From Flavobacterium profundi (GTDB lineage Bacteria > Bacteroidota > Bacteroidia > Flavobacteriales > Flavobacteriaceae): a stretch of DNA of 64,000 nt. The position numbers and the translations under genes were made by a program. Location: positions 1 through 64,000 of the forward strand of contig NZ_VDCZ01000007.1 of NCBI RefSeq assembly GCF_006491645.1, written 5' to 3'. Under the pieces are notes generated by a model. The model searched no databases. It was not told where the DNA came from and saw only the letters and a program-made list of their open reading frames with translations. Positions 59,973 to 64,000 of the stretch are shown here, in pieces (within the stretch, counting starts at the first letter, position 1; each line of letters begins with the position of its first letter).

Positions 59973-60872
59973 TTAAAAAATAGCTTTAGCTATTCTATAC
60001 GTATTAGCATGTGCTTCAATAATCGTTTTTATTTCGGGTGAATAACCACCACCCATTGAAACTTGTACAGGAATTTCATATTGATGACACAATTGAAAGA
60101 CAATTTCATCTCTTTTTTTGCAACCGTCTAAAGTACAAGATAACTTTCCTAATTTATCCGTTTTTAAAATATCAACACCCGCTAAATAAAAGATAAAATC
60201 GGGTTTTTGTTCTTCAATTAATTTTGGAATAATAGAGGCGATAGTATTTAGAAACTGTTCGTCAGTAGTGCCATCTAGAAATTCAATATCTAAATCAGAT
60301 TGTTCTTTTTTAAAAGGATAATTAGTCTTGCCATGAGTAGAAAAAGTGAATATATTGGGGTTGTTCTTAAAAATTTCAGCGGTTCCATTTCCTTGATGTA
60401 CATCTAAGTCTATTATTAAGACTTTTTTAGCTAATTTATGATTGACTAAATATTGTGCTGCAATGGCTTGGTCGTTCAATAAGCAAAATGCTTCTCCTCT
60501 ATCGGAATACGCATGATGAGTTCCACCAGCAATATTAAAAGAAACTTTATATTCAAAAGATTTTTGACAACCTAAAATTGTGCCTTGGGCAATTCGCAGT
60601 TCTCGTTCAACTAAAGCTTTTGAAAGTGGAAATCCAATTTTCCTAATAGCTTTTGGTTCTAAGGTGAGATGTAATAAGGCAGTTAGATATTCCTGAGTAT
60701 GAACCGCTAAAATATCTTTGAAGTCTGCAATTTCAGGTTCAAAAAAATCTTGAGTTGAAGCGGTTCCTTCATGCAATAATTGTTGTGGCAACAATTCATA
60801 TTTTAGCATAGGAAATCGATGCCCTTCCGGTAATGGATGTTTGTAAATAGGATGAAAAGCTATGGGAAACAT
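59973..60872 (-). CDS. histone deacetylase-family (acetylpolyamine amidohydrolase-like) protein
   Basis: 299 residues of the class II HDAC/AcuC/ApH superfamily, zinc hydrolases removing acetyl groups from lysine or polyamines. Motifs are HTQEYLTALLH, GGTHHAYSDRGEAFCLLND (general-base His pair near 117-118), LIIDLDVHQGNGTAEIF (zinc-binding Asp and His near 155-157), FYLAGVDIL and SMGGGYSP. The natural substrate is unknown. It lies 3 bases downstream of a hypothetical exported protein gene, on the same strand. Confidence 0.93.
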   Translation of the reverse strand: MFPIAFHPIYKHPLPEGHRFPMLKYELLPQQLLHEGTASTQDFFEPEIADFKDILAVHTQEYLTALLHLTLEPKAIRKIGFPLSKALVERELRIAQGTILGCQKSFEYKVSFNIAGGTHHAYSDRGEAFCLLNDQAIAAQYLVNHKLAKKVLIIDLDVHQGNGTAEIFKNNPNIFTFSTHGKTNYPFKKEQSDLDIEFLDGTTDEQFLNTIASIIPKLIEEQKPDFIFYLAGVDILKTDKLGKLSCTLDGCKKRDEIVFQLCHQYEIPVQVSMGGGYSPEIKTIIEAHANTYRIAKAIF

Positions 60873-60875
60873 ACT

Positions 60876-62258
60876 CTAATAATCGTAACCATTTGTGAAT
60901 TTTGTAAGTACAATTTCATCTTTTTTAGAGTCGTAATAGCTCATGATAAAAAAATCTTTGTAAGGTAATATGGTTTCGTATTTCACATTATTTTGAGCTG
61001 TAAATTGAGCAATTTTATCAATGTAAAGAGGCTCAAAAGAGGTTTCTACAGGGGTAAAATTTGGGTCTAATTGTACGTCAAAAAAAATATTTTGATTTAC
61101 ATAACTTCCAGCTAAGTCTCCACCACCAGCTCCTGCTATTTGAAGGCCAATATCTAAGAGCATAGCACTACTTCTTATATGTTCATTGTAACCACCAAAC
61201 GTAGCAATATAATTTCCATTACTACAATATAAAGAAGCTCCTAGGCCACAGTTTTGAAGTTTTTTTATAAATTTTTTACTGTTTTTAAGTGTTGTGGGAC
61301 TACTATTACTTGTTTGTATTAAGAATTCAGATGAAAAAGGAGAAGGTGTTTCAGCTTTGATTGTATATTGTTTTATTTTTTCTTTTGTAGAGTAGTCAAA
61401 GAATTCAATTTCTAATTTTTCCGAATTTAACATCAGTTGCACCAATCTATTTTGGTACAAAAGAGAATTAGAAGCGCTACTATTAGGTAAATCACTTTTG
61501 TTAAAAATAATTTCTTTAACTTGAAAATTAGATAAATCAATTTCAAAAATTTGTGTTTTAGACAAGTTTTGATCTAAACTAATTACTAATGTAGTATTTC
61601 TTAGATAATATTTGATTGACTGAGTTGCATTGAGATACGAATTAAATAATTTATCTTCCATTTTTGTCAAACCAAATTCGTGGAGTAATGTATTTAAACT
61701 AGTGTTATTATTTTTAGAATTCGTTATCTGAAATTCCGAAAAATCTAATGTGTTGGAACTTATTTCATGACCTTTAAGACCAATTAACTGTATCGATTTT
61801 GTTTCTTTTTCTTCTGTTAAAAAATATAAAGTATGATTGATATAAAATTGTGTAAAAAGGGTTTGTTTTGAAAGATCAAGAGGATACAAAACGTTTTTTG
61901 TAGTATGCGTTTCATAATCAAACTCAATGCCTATAAAGCGTTGTAAATCTTCAGAAGCCCAATACGCTATTGGTTTGTTCTCTGAAGTAAATCCACAACC
62001 CATTAGAAAGCGAAAATTAAATGGTCTTTTTAAAGAGATACTATCAGAAAAGAAAATTGCACTATTAAATTTAATCCCAGTAAATTTTTCTTTATCTGCT
62101 ACAAAGGAAAAAATTTCCTTTGTATTTTGGTTATCTTGGGTAATTAATTGATGAAAATCACTGTTTTTTTTAAGCTCAAGAGATACGTCTGAAAGTCTAA
62201 TTTGTCCAAAAAATAAATGAGTTAAAGATAAAAAACAGAAAACAAAACTCTTTTTCAT
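60876..62258 (-). CDS. hypothetical exported protein
   Basis: 460 residues with a signal peptide (MKKSFVFCFLSLTHLFFGQ, cleavage near 19). The mature part alternates beta strands and polar loops in a propeller-like manner. I recognise no catalytic motif or family. Near the end, GLQIAGAGGGDLAGSYVNQN is a glycine-rich stretch that may be a loop or weakly membrane-associated. It is 3 bases upstream of the HDAC-like gene and has a perfect -7 element 17 bases ahead of the ATG. Function unknown. Confidence 0.72.
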   Translation of the reverse strand: MKKSFVFCFLSLTHLFFGQIRLSDVSLELKKNSDFHQLITQDNQNTKEIFSFVADKEKFTGIKFNSAIFFSDSISLKRPFNFRFLMGCGFTSENKPIAYWASEDLQRFIGIEFDYETHTTKNVLYPLDLSKQTLFTQFYINHTLYFLTEEKETKSIQLIGLKGHEISSNTLDFSEFQITNSKNNNTSLNTLLHEFGLTKMEDKLFNSYLNATQSIKYYLRNTTLVISLDQNLSKTQIFEIDLSNFQVKEIIFNKSDLPNSSASNSLLYQNRLVQLMLNSEKLEIEFFDYSTKEKIKQYTIKAETPSPFSSEFLIQTSNSSPTTLKNSKKFIKKLQNCGLGASLYCSNGNYIATFGGYNEHIRSSAMLLDIGLQIAGAGGGDLAGSYVNQNIFFDVQLDPNFTPVETSFEPLYIDKIAQFTAQNNVKYETILPYKDFFIMSYYDSKKDEIVLTKFTNGYDY

Positions 62259-62275
62259 ATAGCGTGATTTTGAAT

Positions 62276-62283
62276 CAAATATA
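62276..62283 (-). promoter_or_regulatory. candidate -7 element for the hypothetical exported protein
   Basis: TATATTTG on the minus strand, a perfect TAnnTTTG, 17 bases ahead of the ATG at 62258. No -33 element seen. Confidence 0.45.
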
Positions 62284-62340
62284 GAATAATTGCAATAAAC
62301 CTTCCGTTAAAACTTTGTAAAAGTTACAAAAGCGAAATAT

Positions 62341-62964
62341 TTAAGAATCAAGTAAATGTTGTAATTTTTCGATTACTAATCCCATATGATACCCATCCAC
62401 TAAACCATGGTGTGCGGCAAGGGATAATGACATTGTTTTTTGTGATTCTTTTTGAACCAATTTTCCAAATGAAATTTTGGGGCAACTGTCTGGATAAGAA
62501 AAATTTCTAGCATGTGTTAATCCTGTAAAGTTAATCCAAGGTATGGCTGAAAAATGAATGATATTTTCAGGATAGCTTGTTGTAAGAAGTCCAGGAGTAT
62601 TTTGTATCCGATTGATTTCAAGTTGTGCCATTTGGTTAAATTCCAAAAGGTTTTCATGATAATGCATCATGGAGAAACCAAAGGTTTTATCGTCTCTCAT
62701 AATGGTTGCAGAAACATGAATGTTATCATACAAAAAAACTTTTTTATCTTCAATTCGATACTTAAAATTTTCAATTGAATTTATTGCAGTTAAGCTTTTA
62801 TGTAGATAATAAATAAAAAAAGGAATCTTTAGTTTTTTTGCTTGTTCATAGGCTACTGTCATATTGATATCACAAGTAATACTAAAAAAAGGTTCGTCAA
62901 ATTGAGAAAAAAACTCAAAATGTTCTTTCCGATTCCAAGTGTGGATGTTAATCTCTTGTTTCAT
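62341..62964 (-). CDS. chloramphenicol acetyltransferase-like protein (CatA family)
   Basis: 207 residues of the CATRA/CAT trimeric acetyltransferase fold. It has the C-terminal active-site motif AAHHGLVDGYHMG, where the second His is the catalytic base of HHxxxDG enzymes, and IPWINFTGLTHARNFSYPDSCPKISFGK as in CAT. Whether it acetylates chloramphenicol or another hydroxyl acceptor cannot be told. Chromosomal CAT-like proteins of flavobacteria often have no resistance role. It is 3 bases downstream of the HAD gene, same strand. Confidence 0.88.
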   Translation of the reverse strand: MKQEINIHTWNRKEHFEFFSQFDEPFFSITCDINMTVAYEQAKKLKIPFFIYYLHKSLTAINSIENFKYRIEDKKVFLYDNIHVSATIMRDDKTFGFSMMHYHENLLEFNQMAQLEINRIQNTPGLLTTSYPENIIHFSAIPWINFTGLTHARNFSYPDSCPKISFGKLVQKESQKTMSLSLAAHHGLVDGYHMGLVIEKLQHLLDS

Positions 62965-62967
62965 TTT

Positions 62968-63663
62968 TTAGTGACCTAATAAAGGAATGATTTCATTTAT
63001 AGTAGTAATAGCTGAAAAGTTCTCATGTTGAATTTCAAAATCAATTTTTTCATATTCCCAAGTAGTATGATAAGGAACATGAACCCCATAACCTCCTATT
63101 TTTAGGATAGGCAAAACATCTGATTTTAAAGAATTACCAACCATTAAGAAATCAGCGGCTTGGATATCTAATCGACCGAGCATTTTAGTGTAATCCACTT
63201 CTGTTTTATCGCTCAATACTTCAATATGATGAAAGTAGTGACCCAATCCAGAATCATGTAATTTTCGATGTTGATCTTTTAAGTCACCTTTAGTAGCTAC
63301 AATTAATTTATAATTACCTTTAAGTTCTTGTAATACTTCTTCTACATGAGGTAATAATTCTACAGGTTTTTGTAGTAAATCTTTACCAATAGCGATTATC
63401 TTTTCAATTCCTTTACCTGAGATGGAGTGATTGGTAATTTGTAAAGCTGTCTCAATCATGGAAAGCGTAAAAGCTTTAATACCAAACCCATAAAGAGGTA
63501 AGTTTTTGACTTGATGATTTAAAATTTGTCCTAAAATTTCTTGGCTTGAAGCATAATCTTGAAATAATTCACAAAAACGGGCTTGTGCTTCATCAAAATA
63601 AGGTTCGTTGTGCCATAGTGTATCATCAGCGTCAAAGGCTATCGTTTTAGGTTTCATAATCAT
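62968..63663 (-). CDS. HAD-superfamily hydrolase
   Basis: 231 residues, a phosphatase of the haloacid dehalogenase superfamily. Motif I is FDADDTLWHNE (nucleophile Asp near 10; Asp+2 also present). Motif II is IVATKGD, motif III the Lys in DKTEVDYTKM, and motif IV MVGNSLKSDVLP. A helical cap lies between 20 and 95. The substrate is unknown. ATG at 63663 (MIMKPK) or the third codon are both usable. The CAT-like gene follows by 3 bases. Confidence 0.9.
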   Translation of the reverse strand: MIMKPKTIAFDADDTLWHNEPYFDEAQARFCELFQDYASSQEILGQILNHQVKNLPLYGFGIKAFTLSMIETALQITNHSISGKGIEKIIAIGKDLLQKPVELLPHVEEVLQELKGNYKLIVATKGDLKDQHRKLHDSGLGHYFHHIEVLSDKTEVDYTKMLGRLDIQAADFLMVGNSLKSDVLPILKIGGYGVHVPYHTTWEYEKIDFEIQHENFSAITTINEIIPLLGH

Positions 63664-63809
63664 ATCAAAGGAATAAAAATAATTTATAAGAAATAAAAGG
63701 TTAAAATTACGTCTTTTTTAAGATACTTAAAAATAAACTGCCTCTTTTAAAGAGCTGAACAATTCATAAAACTACCTTTTTGGTTAAAGCTATTTTTAAG
63801 AATAAGGAT

Positions 63810-63817
63810 TATTTTTG
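63810..63817 (+). promoter_or_regulatory. candidate -7 element for the ThiF-like gene
   Basis: TATTTTTG, a perfect TAnnTTTG, 16 bases before the ATG at 63834. Confidence 0.4.
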
Positions 63818-63833
63818 TATCAAACTTAAAGCA

Positions 63834-64000
63834 ATGGATAACAGATATAGTAGAAACAGAATATACATTACTCCCGAGGAGCAAAGTATTATTAAAGAGT
63901 ACCCAATACTTCTTGGAGGGAGTGGAATAGGAAGTGTTATTGCAGAATGTGCTTTGCGTTTCGGTTTTGAAAACATTACTATTATTGATGGAGACCAAGT
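63834..64000 (+). CDS. ThiF/E1-like adenylyltransferase, 5' part (cut by window edge)
   Basis: The first 55 codons of a rightward gene running off the window. The start is MDNRYSRNRIYITPEEQ; then comes LLGGSGIGSVIAECALRFG with the Rossmann GxGxxG of ThiF/HesA/MoeB/E1 enzymes, and ITIIDGDQV, the acidic strand that binds ATP. The family activates the C-terminus of a ubiquitin-like or sulfur-carrier protein by adenylation. The partner genes lie outside the window, so whether it serves cofactor synthesis or another conjugation system is unknown. An 83-residue frame on the other strand is a shadow. Confidence 0.88.
   Translation, partial: MDNRYSRNRIYITPEEQSIIKEYPILLGGSGIGSVIAECALRFGFENITIIDGDQ

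Noticed and set aside
1-64000. CRISPR array, rRNA operon, prophage or intact IS
   Set aside because: No regularly spaced identical repeats, no rRNA sequence, no integrase, capsid or transposase genes were found on either strand.

Overview
The window is AT-rich chromosomal DNA from a member of the Bacteroidota, very probably a Flavobacterium or a close relative in the Flavobacteriaceae. Three things point there. Three secreted proteins (29072-31090, 42698-46126, 46189-49035) end in type IX secretion (T9SS) sorting domains. Many genes are preceded by the Bacteroidota -7 element TAnnTTTG. The gene families are typical of the group: DUF4421, a lone lycopene cyclase, an M13 lipoprotein peptidase and an FeoB-linked Cys-rich peptide. 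I see no rRNA, tRNA, CRISPR array, prophage or intact insertion sequence. No stretch longer than about 300 bases lacks a gene.

Layout. 1-5.8 kb: a lipoprotein, PEP carboxylase, DprA and a CNNM-type CBS protein. 5.85-23.6 kb: nearly the whole tetrapyrrole pathway from glutamyl-tRNA to haem. hemB stands alone. A leftward unit carries hemA-hemC-trkH-trkA-hemD-hemE-hemF-DUF4421. A divergent AraC-family regulator follows, then a tightly coupled rightward unit hemH-MATE-hemJ-histidine kinase. Only hemL (glutamate-1-semialdehyde aminotransferase) is not seen. 23.6-29 kb: crotonase, HD hydrolase, plsC with a ferritin-like acyl-ACP desaturase, and a bacilliredoxin. 29-34 kb: a T9SS FG-GAP/ASPIC protein with a diheme lipoprotein, lycopene cyclase and a PAS protein. 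34-42.6 kb: a metal-uptake block with a TonB-dependent receptor, a divergent DtxR/MntR regulator, an Nramp-UspA fusion, feoA-feoB-Cys-rich peptide and SCO1. 42.7-51.2 kb: two tandem T9SS exoproteins sharing a C-terminal module, and an M13 peptidase. 51.2-64 kb: EamA transporter, NAD(P)-binding protein, a membrane protein with possible ExbD-like folds, zinc-ribbon protein, bacillithiol-transferase-like DinB protein, GNAT-nitrilase, SLC13 permease, short SSB, HDAC-like deacetylase, CAT-like acetyltransferase, HAD hydrolase, and the start of a ThiF/E1-like gene cut by the window edge.

How it fits together. Haem synthesis (hem genes), iron and manganese import (Feo, Nramp, TonB receptor) and haem/copper users (diheme lipoprotein, SCO1) lie within about 40 kb. 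The most informative regulatory sign is a 17-bp palindrome at 36366-36382. It covers the -7 element of the MntR-like gene and the expected -33 region of the divergent TonB receptor gene. Other points of interest are a K+ uptake system inside the haem operon, a sensor kinase translationally coupled to hemJ, and two identical 24-bp dispersed repeats inserted in one gene and read in two different frames.
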